A stretch of DNA of 64,000 nucleotides from Sphaerisporangium fuscum (GCF_018531465.1 NZ_JAHDTF010000013.1:186001-250000), one strand, 5' to 3'; numbered from the stretch's first letter, positions 41,376 to 51,915 are shown. Translations and numbers: made by a program. The notes: generated by a model not told the origin, from the sequence alone.

Positions 41376-42685
41376 CGCTCCTCCTGATCGCCGAGCGGGA
41401 GATGGACGGAGACCTTCCACTGGCCGCCGTCGGGACCGGCCGTCATGGTGCCGCCGAGGAGCCGGACGCGTTCGCGCATGCCGTCGAGGCCCCGGCCGCC
41501 CTCGCGGCGGGGATACGCGCCGGTCACCGGGTTGGCGACGTCGATGGTGAGGGCCCGGCGGCCGGCGGCGACGCGCAGCGTGACCGGGACGGGCCCCGCG
41601 TGACGCAGCACGTTCGTCAGGCTCTCCTGGATGATGCGATATCCCTCGCGGGAGACCGGGGCGGGCAGCGCCTCCACGGGACCGTCGACGTCGGTGCGCA
41701 CCTCGACGCCCGTGCCGCGGGAGTGCGCGAGCAGCCTGCCGAGATCGGCCAGGCCATGGTGGGGAAGACCGTCGGACTGCTCCCCCTCGCGCAGCATGCC
41801 GAGCACGCGGTCGAGGTCCTCGGCGGCGGCGCGCCCGGTCTCCTCGATCGCGGCGAGGGCCTGGCGGGCGAAGGCCGGGTCGGTGTCGAGCACCTGGGAC
41901 GCGGCGGCGGCCTGCAGCGTCGTGACCGTCAGCGCGTGGCCGATCGAGTCGTGCAGCTCGCGGGCCAGCCGGTTACGCTCGGCGAGCCGGGCCGCGCGCG
42001 CCTCCAGCACGGCGATGCGCTCGGCGGGCGAGGGCCCGAGCAGAACGGGGGCCATGACCGCCGCCACCGCCCCCAGCCCCGCCACCGCGTACACGACGCC
42101 GACGAGCATGACCACGCCGAGCAGCGACAGCCAGCCCGGATCGTGCACGTCGAGCGGCCCGAGGCGCAGCCCCTGCAGCGAGCCGCCCTCGATGCCGAAC
42201 ATCTGGACCACGAACGCCATGCCCATCACCAGGGGGATGAGCAGGAGCAGCCCGACGACCCCGCCCGCGACGAGGTGGACGGCGAACCACAGCGCCGCCC
42301 GCACCCGCGTCTCACGGGCCGCACGCCCCGGCTCCACCGTCTCGGGCGGGTCGGGCAGCGGGACGCCGAGCAGCGACCGCGCCGCCGTGATCTCCAGTGC
42401 CCTGGTGCCGCGCAGGAACGGCGGCACGACGCCGATCACGACGGCCAGCAGGAGCACGAGCCCGAGCAACGCGTACGGCGGGCGCGGCATCGTGAACATC
42501 TGCACGAACGCGAGCCCCACCAGGACGTACGGCAGGAGCAGCACACCGCCGAGCAGCAGGTGGACGCCACGACGGTAGGTCGCCCCGCTGACAAGCGGGG
42601 CGACCATCGCGCGCACCCAGCCGACGGAATCCGCCCCCGAGCCAGGGCGGGGAGCCGCGGCGACCCGAACCTTCACGCCCGCCAT
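41372..42685 (-). CDS. Sensor histidine kinase (HisKA_3 type)
   Basis: About 437 residues. Four membrane helices in two pairs (GVHLLLGGVLLLPYVLVGLA; PYALLGLVLLLAVVIGVV; VHLVAGGVVGLLLLIPLVMG; LLGVVMLVGVVYAVAG). Phosphoacceptor His in RLARELHDSIGHALTV; N-box QESLTNVLRHAG; G-box GGRGLDGMRERV. ATG 42685 (MAGVKVRVAA) chosen; a later GTG/ATG is possible because no clean ribosome site is seen. Confidence 0.9.
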   Translation of the reverse strand: MAGVKVRVAAAPRPGSGADSVGWVRAMVAPLVSGATYRRGVHLLLGGVLLLPYVLVGLAFVQMFTMPRPPYALLGLVLLLAVVIGVVPPFLRGTRALEITAARSLLGVPLPDPPETVEPGRAARETRVRAALWFAVHLVAGGVVGLLLLIPLVMGMAFVVQMFGIEGGSLQGLRLGPLDVHDPGWLSLLGVVMLVGVVYAVAGLGAVAAVMAPVLLGPSPAERIAVLEARAARLAERNRLARELHDSIGHALTVTTLQAAAASQVLDTDPAFARQALAAIEETGRAAAEDLDRVLGMLREGEQSDGLPHHGLADLGRLLAHSRGTGVEVRTDVDGPVEALPAPVSREGYRIIQESLTNVLRHAGPVPVTLRVAAGRRALTIDVANPVTGAYPRREGGRGLDGMRERVRLLGGTMTAGPDGGQWKVSVHLPLGDQEER

Positions 42686-42760
42686 TCTCCCAGCTCCGCC
42701 GCGTCTCCCAGACCCGTTATCCACAGGCCGGCGGCTCATTGGGCCTCCGCGGCCCGTTTT

Positions 42761-42874
42761 TCCACAGCCCCATGGTTCACGGCGTCACGGTCGCCGTTTC
42801 TCCACAGCCCCACGGCTCCCGGCGTCGCGGTCGCCGTTTCTCCACAGCCCATGGTTCACGGCGTCGCGGGTCGC
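42761..42874. repeat. 40-bp tandem array, 2.8 copies
   Basis: Units start at 42761, 42801 and 42841, each TCCACAGCCC followed by (A/C)-x-GG(T/C)TCACGGCGTC-like sequence and, in the first two, TCGCCGTTTC. Lies upstream of the kinase gene and directly follows, in genomic order, the start region of that gene. Confidence 0.82.
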
Positions 42875-42900
42875 ACCGCCGGGACGCCTGCTCGACCACC

Positions 42901-43139
42901 GGACCGTGACATCCCGGCAGTGACGCGGCCGGCACCACCGGCCCGTGGCATCCCGGCAGTGACGCGGCCCGCACCACCGGCTCGTCTCCTCCGGGGCAAT
43001 GGAACGGCCGGTACCGCATGCTCGTGACCTCCACGGCAGCGGAACGGCCAGCAGTGCCTGCTCGTGACCCCCCACGGCAGCGGAACGGCCGGTGTCGCCG
43101 GCTTGTGACGTTCAGGCAGTGACGACGCGGCCGGTACCG
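42901..43139. repeat. 39-41-bp tandem array, six copies
   Basis: Units start at 42901, 42940, 42979, 43020, 43060 and 43100. Shared skeleton: GG/GCTCGTGAC, CGGCAG(T/C)G, ACGCGGCC or GGAACGGCC, ending -CC/-CG. Copies are 70-90% alike and contiguous with no spacers, so it is not CRISPR. The array ends 12 bp from the 3' end of the vgb-like gene. Confidence 0.85.
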
Positions 43140-43150
43140 ACGGTGGGTGA

Positions 43151-44031
43151 TCACATATCGAGCGGGATCCGGGCCAGCGCCCCCGTCTCCAGGGCCGTCC
43201 ACACCGCCCCGTCCGGCCCGGCGGTGATGCCGTGCGGCTCGCTGGCCGGGGTCGGCAGGTCGTACTCATGGACCTCGCCCTTCCCGTTGACGCGGCCGAC
43301 GCGGTTGGCACCCCACTCGGTGAACCACAGCTCGTCGCCGGCGGCGACGATGGCGTGCGGGCGGGCCTGGCGGTCGGGGAGCGGGAACTCCTCGATCTTC
43401 CCGTCCGTCTGGACGCGCCCGATCTGCCCGGCGCCGATCTCGACGAACCACAGCGCGCCGTCCGGGCCCGCGGCGATGCCCACGGGGGCGGCCCCCGCCG
43501 TTGGGAGCCGGTGGACCGTCACCTCGCCGTCCAGGCCGATCCTGCCGATGGCGTCGGCCCCGTTCATCGTGAACCACAGCCCGCCGTCGTCCCCCGCCGC
43601 GATGGCCGACGGGAACGCGCCCTCGATCGGCAGTGGGAACTCGGTGACCTCCCCGGCCGTGGTGATACGCCCGATCCGCCCGGCGGCCGTCTCGGTGAAC
43701 CACAGCGCGCCGTCGGCGCCGGTCACGATGCCGAACGGCCCGGCGTCCGCGCTGGGCAGGGCGTACGACCGGACGTCCCCGTCGAGGGTGACGCGGCCGA
43801 TGCGATGATCCCTGTACCGGGTGAACCACAGCGCGCCGTCGGGGCCGGTCGTGATGACCGTCGGGCCGCAGTCCGGTTCCAGCTCGTAGGTGGTGGCCGA
43901 CCGCTCGCCCGGCACGAGCCGGCCGATGCGGCCCTGGTGCACCAGCGTGAACCACAGGGCGCCGTCCGGCCCGGTGGTGACCGCGTACGGCCCGGCGTCC
44001 GCGCCGGACACCCTGATCTCCTCTATCAACA

Positions 44032-44032
<1 letters not shown>
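43151..44032 (-). CDS. vgb: Virginiamycin B lyase (streptogramin B lyase)
   Basis: 293 residues forming a seven-bladed propeller: LWFT-type motifs recur about every 42 residues (27, 69, 111, 153, 195, 236, 278). It linearises type B streptogramins by cleaving the lactone ester. The active-site set described for staphylococcal Vgb has counterparts here: H226 (RPHAI), E265 and H267 (SEPHGI), E282 (ALETG), with matching spacing. ATG 44032 shares its A with the TGA of the upstream ABC-F gene, so the two are coupled. Some Vgb-like proteins are environmental hydrolases, but the ABC-F context supports resistance. Confidence 0.88.
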
Positions 44033-45660
<1,628 letters not shown>

Positions 45661-45732
45661 GGGAGGACTCCAGGTGGTGGTGGGAACACGTCGTCGCGGC
45701 ACTCGCCGAACGGCCCATCGCCGATCACCCTC

Positions 45733-45767
45733 TCGCTTAACACTACTTAGTTGCATTAGACTCGACT
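45733..45767. promoter_or_regulatory. AT-rich divergent promoter of the resistance module
   Basis: This is the only AT-rich stretch between the ABC-F and tetR genes (TTAACACTACTTAGTTGC...). TAGACT at 45757-45762 ends 5 nt before ATG 45768 and is the likely -10 of the rightward transcript; TAGTGT-like boxes occur on the other strand. It is the natural place for the TetR operator, but no clean palindrome was seen. Confidence 0.5.
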
Positions 45768-45980
45768 ATGACAGACCCGATCCCACTCACGCAACCGGAG
45801 GCGAATCTGAACGGTCACGACGGGCCGCCGCCGGAGGCGACCACGGACAGCCCCGACCGACACGACCGGCCCCCGCTGAACACTCCGGGCCGACGCGGCT
45901 GGCCTCCGCCGCACGCTCCCCGCCGACCCGACCGGCCCCCGCTGGAGGATCGTGGCCGATGCGGCCGGAGGTACGGATGA
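45768..45980 (+). CDS. 70-residue proline-rich leader ORF before tetR
   Basis: ATG 45768 (MTDPIPLTQPEANLNGHDG) runs to a TGA (45978-45980) that overlaps the tetR ATG as ATGA. It is Pro/Arg/Asp-rich and mostly encoded by a 33-bp repeat, so it is no recognisable protein. Its position right after a -10 box and its overlap with tetR suggest a translated leader that couples or attenuates tetR expression. It may equally be a chance open frame in a repeat array. Confidence 0.3.
   Translation: MTDPIPLTQPEANLNGHDGPPPEATTDSPDRHDRPPLNTPGRRGWPPPHAPRRPDRPPLEDRGRCGRRYG
45858..45972. repeat. 33-bp tandem array in the tetR leader
   Basis: Exact 33-bp units at 45858, 45891 and 45924, a partial at 45957 and a diverged unit before 45858. 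Core: CGAC-x-CG(A/G)C(C/T)GGCC(C/T)CCGC. The last partial unit contains the tetR ribosome site GGAGGT, so the repeat forms part of the translation-initiation region. Confidence 0.82.
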
Positions 45981-46576
45981 CGGCGCCGGGGAGCGCACGG
46001 CCCGGGGGGCGTACGGCCCGGGTACGCGAGGCCGTACGGGCCGCCACACTGGCCGAGCTGGCCGAGAAGGGCTTCGAGGGCCTCACCGTCGAAGGGGTGG
46101 CCCTGCGCTCGGGCGTGCACAAGACCACGGTCTACCGGCGCTGGGGCGGCGTGGAGGGCCTTGCGGCGGACGCCCTGGACCTCGCGAGCGGCGAACCGTG
46201 GCCGATCCCCGACACCGGCACGATCGAGGGCGACCTGCGAGCACTCGCCCGGCTGGTCGTCACGAGCTTCGCCGACCCCGAGATCGGGCCGGTGTCCAGG
46301 GCGTTCATCTCCGCCGCCGTGAGCAACCCGCCCACCGCGACGGCCCTGCACGCGTTCTTCGCCGCCCGCCACAGGCAGTCGGCGACGCTGGTGACACGCG
46401 CGGTCGAGCGCGGGGAACTCCCGCAGGGCACCGACGGCGCCGAGGTCGTCCGGGTCGCGATCGCCCCGCTGTACTACCGGATGTTCATCACCGGCGAGCC
46501 CGTGGACGAGACCATCGCCGACCGAGCCGCCGACGCGGCCCTCGCCGCCGCCCGCGCCGCCATCTTCACAACCTGA
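45977..46576 (+). CDS. TetR family regulator of the ABC-F/vgb operon
   Basis: 199 residues. HTH at about 20-66 (ATLAELAEKGFEGLTVEGV, ALRSGVHKTTVYRRW), then a TetR C-terminal domain of the type in PF16859 (EGDLRALARLVVTSFADP, AFFAARHRQSATLVTRAVE). GGAGGT is 5 nt before ATG 45977. Divergent from the ABC-F/vgb operon across a repeat-filled leader, so probably its repressor, with a streptogramin-like drug as possible inducer (inference). Confidence 0.88.
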   Translation: MTAPGSARPGGRTARVREAVRAATLAELAEKGFEGLTVEGVALRSGVHKTTVYRRWGGVEGLAADALDLASGEPWPIPDTGTIEGDLRALARLVVTSFADPEIGPVSRAFISAAVSNPPTATALHAFFAARHRQSATLVTRAVERGELPQGTDGAEVVRVAIAPLYYRMFITGEPVDETIADRAADAALAAARAAIFTT

Positions 46577-46613
46577 CCCACCCCGCCCGCCTCACGACGG
46601 GTCGCGGACCCCG

Positions 46614-47660
46614 TTATCTGTGGCGTCCTCGGGGCTTCAGGTGGGTGGTGGGGAGGGCGGGTGCCGGGAGGGGTGGGCCGTCGAAGCCTTCGACGGTGCC
46701 GAAGGCGCTGCCTTCCGACCACTCCTTGCGGAAGCGAACGATCTCCTCGTGGCTGCGGCCGACGAAGTTCCACCACATCACGATCTCCTCCTCGAACGGC
46801 TCCCCGCCGAGAAGGAGCAGGCGGGAGGCCTCGCGCGCCCGTAGGGTCAGGGCGGAACGACCGCAGCCGAGGTACAGCAGCGGACCCGGCTCCAGCAGGA
46901 CCCCGTCCGCATCCGAGGCGGAGCCCCCCTCCGGGGCACCGTTCGGCTCCGCCGCGCCGTCGGCGTCCGCGGTGGCGTCCGGGTTCACCGGGCGGTCGGC
47001 GTTCACCTCCACGGCGCCGGAGAGCACCATGACGGCGTACTCGAAGCCGGGCCGTAGTGGCAGCTCCGCCCGTGCCCCGGCGGTCAGCGCCGCCTCCGCG
47101 CCCACCAGGGGCGTGTGGACGGTCGCGGGTGACCTCAGCCCGCCGAGTTCGCCCACGAAGACCGTCACCGCGACGCCTGGCAGTGACAGCACCGGAAGGA
47201 CCGGATGGTGCTCGAACGACGGAGCCGTGTCGCGCGCCGAATCGGGCAGCGCGACCCACAGTTGCACGCCGTGCAGCAGCACGTCGGGGGCCGACTCCTC
47301 GGAGTGGGAGATCGCCCGGCCCGCCGTCATGAGGTTGAGCTGCCCCGGTCTGACCATCTGCTCGCTGCCGAGGCTGTCGCGGTGCAGCACCTCGCCTTCG
47401 AGCAGCCAGCTCACCGTCTGCAGTCCGGTGTGGGGGTGCGGCGGCACCCGCATGGTGGCGGGCTCGGGGCCGTAGTTGTCGGCGAAGCACCAGGCTCCGA
47501 CCATGCGGCGGCCCCGGCCGGGAAGGGTGCGGGTGACCTTCATGCCCCGCGGCCCGCCGAGGACGACCTCGCGGCCGGTCAGCAGCTCACGTGCCGGCCC
47601 GTCGGCGTCGGCCTCCGCTCCGCACAGCGTCGCCTGCGGGTCCCGCTCCAGGTTGCTCAC
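46614..47660 (-). CDS. Pirin family protein
   Basis: 348-residue bicupin. The N-terminal cupin carries the pirin metal ligands in PPHPHTGLQTVSWLLEGEVLHRDSLGS and the Glu in ISHSEES. The C-terminal cupin is the pirin C domain (FGTVEGFDGPPLPAPALP). Members include quercetinases and transcription cofactors; role not assignable. A Pro/Asp-rich insert (VNPDATADADGAAEPNG) lies in the second domain. GTG 47660 has TACAGT (47672-47667) ending 6 nt upstream, so leaderless. Confidence 0.9.
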   Translation of the reverse strand: MSNLERDPQATLCGAEADADGPARELLTGREVVLGGPRGMKVTRTLPGRGRRMVGAWCFADNYGPEPATMRVPPHPHTGLQTVSWLLEGEVLHRDSLGSEQMVRPGQLNLMTAGRAISHSEESAPDVLLHGVQLWVALPDSARDTAPSFEHHPVLPVLSLPGVAVTVFVGELGGLRSPATVHTPLVGAEAALTAGARAELPLRPGFEYAVMVLSGAVEVNADRPVNPDATADADGAAEPNGAPEGGSASDADGVLLEPGPLLYLGCGRSALTLRAREASRLLLLGGEPFEEEIVMWWNFVGRSHEEIVRFRKEWSEGSAFGTVEGFDGPPLPAPALPTTHLKPRGRHR

Positions 47661-47799
47661 CCGACGACTGTACGGCCCCCTGCGCGCGTCCCGGTACGAC
47701 GACGCGGCTGCGCCCACCCACCCGGCGACCATTCCGGAAATGCGCCGAGAATTCCGGACATGGAGCTAGATGACCGCTGATCCAGACCAAGGAGACCGG

Positions 47800-48342
47800 A
47801 TGAGAGCCGATCCCCGGAGTCGGTTCGTGGAAATCTACGAATCCGCCTACGAACCCATACTCGGGTACGTCCTGCGCCGCTGCCCGCACCCGGACGACGC
47901 CGCCGACGTCGTGGCCGAGACGTTCACCACGGCATGGCGCCGCATCGAGGAACTGCCCGAGGGCGACGAGGCCAGGCTGTGGCTGTACGGCGTCGCCCGC
48001 CGGGTGCTCGCCAACCACCGGCGCGGCGAACGGCGCCACGAGCAGCGCACGACGGCCCTGCGCGACCGGCTCGCCGCCTCCCCCGCGCTCGCACGCGCAC
48101 CTGAGGACGAGATTTCGCAGATGGGACGGGTCTTCCGCGACCTGCCCGACGACGACCGGGAGCTGCTCTCCCTGGTCGCCTGGGAGAAGCTCGACCACGG
48201 GCAGATCGCCCGCATGCTCGGCATCTCCCGCAACGCCGTACGGATCAGGCTCTATCGCGCCCGCAAACGTTTCGCGCGAGGGCTGGCGAAAGCCGGGATC
48301 GACCACCCTCGCACCGCCGCCCTGGAAGGGAGCTCGCTGTGA
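47800..48342 (+). CDS. ECF RNA polymerase sigma factor
   Basis: 180 residues. Region 2: FVEIYESAYEPILGYVLRRC, DVVAETFTTAWRR, RLWLYGVARRVLANHRR; region 4: DLPDDDRELLSLVAWEKL, IARMLGISRNAVRIRLYRAR. ATG 47800 follows AAGGAG by 5 nt; ATG 47770 with GGAG is also possible. The stop overlaps the next gene as GTGA, coupling it to a membrane partner. Confidence 0.9.
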   Translation: MRADPRSRFVEIYESAYEPILGYVLRRCPHPDDAADVVAETFTTAWRRIEELPEGDEARLWLYGVARRVLANHRRGERRHEQRTTALRDRLAASPALARAPEDEISQMGRVFRDLPDDDRELLSLVAWEKLDHGQIARMLGISRNAVRIRLYRARKRFARGLAKAGIDHPRTAALEGSSL

Positions 48343-49226
48343 ACCTCGCCGATCTCGCCCGCGTGCGCGACGAGGACCTCGCCGGAGAGGCCTCCGCCGT
48401 GGAGGCGCGGGTACTCATGAACGCGATCATGTCGGAGGAGCGGGAGCCCGTGGCACGGCCGCGCCGCAAGGTCCGCCGGGGGCTCGTGGTGGGCTTCGCC
48501 GCCCTGGCGACGGCCGCGGCGGTCACCGTCGGCACCGGCCTGGTCGGTGGTCCGGTGACCGGCTACGCCAACGCCGCCGTCTCCATCAAGAAGACCGACG
48601 GGTACTTCAGCGTGAACATCACCGACCCCACGGCCGACCGCCGCAGCTTCGAGGAGGCGTTCCGGGCCGTCGGCCTGAACGTCACGGTCAAGGTGATCCC
48701 GGTGGCGCCGTCCGAGGTCGGGCAGCTGATCGGCCCCATCGTCCCAGAAGGGTTCAAGTGGCACGGCAGCATCGGACTGAAGGGGATCGAGCCGTGCTCG
48801 TCGGCCTTCTGCGCCAAGGTGTGGATGCCGGCCGACTTTCCCGGGCGGGTGGTGTTCGGCGTCGGCCGCCCCGCCAAGCCGGGCGAGCCGTACGCCGACG
48901 ACCGCCTTGTGGACCCTGAGGGCGAGGAGGCCCTGTCCGGGTACACCAGCCGCGGCAGGACGGTCGCGGACGTCCGGGCGGAGCTGAAGCGGCGCGGGCT
49001 GAAGGCCGGCTACCGGCTGATCTGGAGCCTCCGCGAGCCCGGGGACGGCGGCATCTCCTGGTTCGACGAGGCCGTGCCGGTGAGCCGGATCAAGGACGAC
49101 TGGATCGTGGCGTCCACGCGCTTCTACAGTTCCGACACGGTGACCCTGTACGTGAAGCCGGGCGAGGGGGCGCGACCCGCGCCGTCGCCGCATCCGGAAC
49201 CCCAGTGGTACGACCTGCCGGACTGA
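48339..49226 (+). CDS. Membrane-anchored partner of the ECF sigma factor
   Basis: 295 residues: a ~45-residue cytosolic part (LADLARVRDEDLAGEASAV), one membrane helix (GLVVGFAALATAAAVTVGTG) and a ~225-residue extracytoplasmic domain without known motif, ending in a Pro-rich tail. Position and topology fit a sigma-regulating membrane protein, but the cytosolic zinc-binding HxxxCxxC of classic anti-sigmas is absent. GTG 48339 overlaps the sigma stop. Confidence 0.75.
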   Translation: MNLADLARVRDEDLAGEASAVEARVLMNAIMSEEREPVARPRRKVRRGLVVGFAALATAAAVTVGTGLVGGPVTGYANAAVSIKKTDGYFSVNITDPTADRRSFEEAFRAVGLNVTVKVIPVAPSEVGQLIGPIVPEGFKWHGSIGLKGIEPCSSAFCAKVWMPADFPGRVVFGVGRPAKPGEPYADDRLVDPEGEEALSGYTSRGRTVADVRAELKRRGLKAGYRLIWSLREPGDGGISWFDEAVPVSRIKDDWIVASTRFYSSDTVTLYVKPGEGARPAPSPHPEPQWYDLPD

Positions 49227-49270
49227 CGCCGGGCCGGAGGCGGCGCCGGCCCCCTCCGGCGGGTGCCGAG

Positions 49271-49309
49271 CGGCGCCCGGCTCCGGATCGAGACCGGAAC
49301 CGGGCGCCG
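49271..49309. terminator. Bidirectional terminator hairpin
   Basis: CGGCGCCCGG (49271-49280) pairs with CCGGGCGCCG (49300-49309), with an inner TCCGG/CCGGA stem. It lies between the convergent sigma-partner gene and glmS. Confidence 0.75.
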
Positions 49310-49327
49310 CCCCTCCACCCGCCGAGG

Positions 49328-51148
49328 TCACTCCACCGTGACGCTCTTGGCCAGGTTGCGGGGCTTGTCGACGTCGCGGCCGAGCGCGACGGCGGCGTGG
49401 TAGGCCAGCAGCTGCAGCGGGATGCAGAGCAGGATGGGGTCGAGCTCCACCTCGTTCTTCGGCACGACGATCACGTCGTCGGCCAGCTTCGTGTCGGGGA
49501 CACGGTGGCCGACCATGAGCACCTTGCCGCCCCGGGCGCGGATCTCGCCGAGGGTGGTGAGGTTCTTGTCGAGCAGCTCGTCGTCCGGCACGATCGCCAC
49601 GGTCGGCATCTCGGGACCGATCAGCGCGAGCGGGCCGTGCTTCAGCTCGCTGGCCGGGTAGGCCTCGGCGTGCACGTAGGAGATCTCCTTGAGCTTCTGC
49701 GCGCCCTCGCGGGCCACCGGGTAGCCGCGCACCCGGCCCACGAACATCATGCTCGGGTTGGCGGCGTACTTGGCGGCGAGGGCCTGGATGGTGTCGCTCT
49801 GCTTGACGATCTCGGCGATCTGGTCGGGCAGCTTGCGCAGGCCCTCGACGATGCGCCGCCCGTCGGCGGGCGAGAGGTCGTGGACGCGGCCGAAGTGCAG
49901 CGCGATCAGCGCGAAGGCCACGGCGGTCGAGGTGAAGGCCTTGGTGGAGGCGACCGAGACCTCGGGCCCGGCGTGCAGGTAGACGCCGCCGTCGACCTCG
50001 CGGGCGATGGCGCTGCCGACCGCGTTGACGACGCCGAGCACCCGGCCGCCCTTGCGCTTGAGCTCCTGGACGGCGGCCAGGGTGTCGTAGGTCTCCCCCG
50101 ACTGGCTGACCGCGACGTACAGGGTGTCGTGCTCGACGACGGGGCTGCGGTAGCGGAACTCCGAGGCCGGCTCGGCGTCGGCGGGGATGCGGGCCAGCTC
50201 CTCGATCAGCTGGGCGCCGATCTGGCCGGCGTAGTAGGCCGAACCACAGCCGATGATCTTGACGCGGCGGAACGCGCGGGTCTCGCGGGGGTCGAGGTTG
50301 AGGCCGCCGAGGTGGGCGATGTTGAACCGGTCGTCGAGACGGCCGCGCAGGGTGCGGGCCACCGACTCGGGCTGGTCGGAGATCTCCTTGAGCAGGTAGT
50401 GCTCGTAGCCGCCGGTGTCGTAGTGCCCGGCGTCCCAGTCGACGGTCAGCGGCTCCTTGGAGGTTACGCGGTTGTCCATGGTGAAGGTGCGGAAGCCGTC
50501 GGCCTTCAGCACGGCCAGCTCGCCGTCCTCCAGGTGCACGACCTGCCGGGTGTAGCGGACGAGCGCCGCCACGTCGGAGGCGCAGAACATCTCCTTCTCG
50601 CCGATGCCTAGGACGATCGGGCTGCCGTTGCGGGCCACGACGATCTCGCCGGAGCGCTCGGCGTCCATCACGGCGATGCCGTAGGTGCCGACGACGCTCT
50701 TGAGCGCCTTGCGGACCGCCTCCTCCAGGGAGTCGGTGTCCTTGACGGTGCGGGCGATGAGGTGGGCGAGCACCTCGGTGTCGGTCTCGGAGACGAAGAC
50801 GGCCCCGTCGGCGACGAGCTTGGCGCGAAGCTCGTCGGCGTTCTCGATGATGCCGTTGTGGACGACGGCGACGCGCTGGTCGGTGTCGAGGTGCGGGTGG
50901 GCGTTGACGTCATTGGGGACGCCGTGGGTGGCCCAGCGGGTGTGCCCGATGCCGAGTCCGCCCTTGAACCTCGCGGGTACGGCCCCGGCGAGGTCGGCGA
51001 CCCTGCCCTTGACCTTGCGTACCTTGAGCCCCTTGTTGTTCACGACGAGACCGGCGGAGTCGTAGCCTCGGTACTCCAGGCGCTGCAGCCCTTCCAGCAG
51101 GATCGGCGCCGCGTCCTTTGGGCCGATATAGGCGACAATTCCACACAT
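49328..51148 (-). CDS. glmS: Glutamine-fructose-6-phosphate aminotransferase
   Basis: 606 residues, full length. Makes glucosamine-6-phosphate for cell-wall synthesis. N-terminal glutaminase with Cys2 nucleophile (MCGIVAYIG), then two SIS domains (IIGCGSAYYAGQIGA, VSQSGETYDTLAA, SVASTKAFTSTAVAF) and the conserved C-terminal KSVTVE. Shares an operon with a small upstream gene 17 bp away. No glmS ribozyme is seen. Confidence 0.97.
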   Translation of the reverse strand: MCGIVAYIGPKDAAPILLEGLQRLEYRGYDSAGLVVNNKGLKVRKVKGRVADLAGAVPARFKGGLGIGHTRWATHGVPNDVNAHPHLDTDQRVAVVHNGIIENADELRAKLVADGAVFVSETDTEVLAHLIARTVKDTDSLEEAVRKALKSVVGTYGIAVMDAERSGEIVVARNGSPIVLGIGEKEMFCASDVAALVRYTRQVVHLEDGELAVLKADGFRTFTMDNRVTSKEPLTVDWDAGHYDTGGYEHYLLKEISDQPESVARTLRGRLDDRFNIAHLGGLNLDPRETRAFRRVKIIGCGSAYYAGQIGAQLIEELARIPADAEPASEFRYRSPVVEHDTLYVAVSQSGETYDTLAAVQELKRKGGRVLGVVNAVGSAIAREVDGGVYLHAGPEVSVASTKAFTSTAVAFALIALHFGRVHDLSPADGRRIVEGLRKLPDQIAEIVKQSDTIQALAAKYAANPSMMFVGRVRGYPVAREGAQKLKEISYVHAEAYPASELKHGPLALIGPEMPTVAIVPDDELLDKNLTTLGEIRARGGKVLMVGHRVPDTKLADDVIVVPKNEVELDPILLCIPLQLLAYHAAVALGRDVDKPRNLAKSVTVE

Positions 51149-51165
51149 TTGGTTCTCCTTGCGCT

Positions 51166-51441
51166 TCAGCCGTACACGATGCGTCGAAGTTGGCGCAGCG
51201 ACAGCTCGGGGGCCGCGACGGGCCGGGCGGAAAGCTCGGCCGCGATACCGGGGAAGATCTGCTCGTTGGTCAGGCCGCGCGCCTTCAGTTCGGCATGGCG
51301 GCGCCTGACGAACTCCTCCAGGGGTTCGGAGAAGTACGCCACGACCTCCGCCACGACCCTCATGGCCTCTCCCGGCCCGAGCGACGTCGTCCGGGTCAGG
51401 TGCGCGATCAGATCCTCATAGGTATGCCGTGCCGTTGACAC
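51166..51441 (-). CDS. Conserved small protein upstream of glmS
   Basis: 91 residues from GTG 51441 (STARHTYEDLIAHLTRTTSL), helical and charged, ending APELSLRQLRRIVYG. Looks like a conserved actinomycete protein of unknown function. Likely co-transcribed with glmS. No ribosome site; TAAAGT (51455-51450) ends 8 nt before the GTG, so it may be leaderless. Confidence 0.7.
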   Translation of the reverse strand: MSTARHTYEDLIAHLTRTTSLGPGEAMRVVAEVVAYFSEPLEEFVRRRHAELKARGLTNEQIFPGIAAELSARPVAAPELSLRQLRRIVYG

Positions 51442-51483
51442 AGGGCAGGACTTTACGCAGGAAAGCGTCAGCACGCCAAGATT

Positions 51484-51503
51484 CCTGCCCGATTTCGGGC
51501 AGG
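51484..51503. promoter_or_regulatory. Short hairpin in the gap before the tRNA cluster
   Basis: CCTGCCCG-ATTT-CGGGCAGG is a perfect 8-bp stem. The 319-bp gap 51442-51760 otherwise contains the promoter of the small glmS-linked gene at its left end and, near its right end, TAGAGT (51715-51720), a plausible -10 for the tRNA transcript. Nothing else is seen. Confidence 0.4.
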
Positions 51504-51760
51504 ATCAAGCGTGAAGGCACCGAATCCGGGCATGGCGGCAGTACAGCACCCTGCCCGGCGGCCCACTACCCGGGGGAGGGCCCCCCAATCCCCCGGAGCC
51601 GCGCGGACCCCGAACCGCCGCCGGCGACACGGTCCGGCCGGAAGAATTCGGATGAAACTCATCTCGGAGTACGGCTCACGACGCCGAGTGCGCACACAAG
51701 GTCTCCGAAGGCGCTAGAGTCTTTGCGTGGCCAGGGGGCGCTCCCCCGGGCGACACACAC

Positions 51761-51833
51761 GCGGACGTGGCTCAGCTGGTAGAGCATCACCTTGCCAAGG
51801 TGAGGGTCGCGGGTTCGAATCCCGTCGTCCGCT
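51761..51833 (+). tRNA. tRNA-Gly (GCC)
   Basis: 73-nt cloverleaf: acceptor GCGGACG/CGTCCGC, anticodon loop CTTGCCAAG with GCC, T-arm GCGGG-TTCGAAT-CCCGT, discriminator T, no encoded CCA. Identical to the copy at 51994-52066. Confidence 0.96.
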
Positions 51834-51844
51834 CGGAAGATCCT

Positions 51845-51915
51845 GGTGGAGTGGCCGAGAGGCGAGGCAGCGGCCTGCAAAGCCGCGTACACGGGTTCAA
51901 ATCCCGTCTCCACCT
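51845..51915 (+). tRNA. tRNA-Cys (GCA)
   Basis: 71-nt cloverleaf: acceptor GGTGGAG/CTCCACC, anticodon GCA in CCTGCAAAG, T-arm ACGGG-TTCAAAT-CCCGT, discriminator T, no encoded CCA. Confidence 0.95.

Noticed and set aside
42901..43139. Regular 39-41 bp repeats reminiscent of a CRISPR array
   Set aside because: Units are contiguous and diverged throughout, with no unique spacers, and no cas gene is present.
45674..45976. Extended N terminus for the TetR at 45977
   Set aside because: It would be read through the 33-bp repeats as low-complexity Pro/Arg sequence; ATG 45977 has GGAGGT and begins normal TetR sequence.
51149..51165. Possible glmS ribozyme in front of glmS
   Set aside because: The gap to the upstream gene is only 17 bp, with no room for the ribozyme, which is known mainly from Firmicutes.
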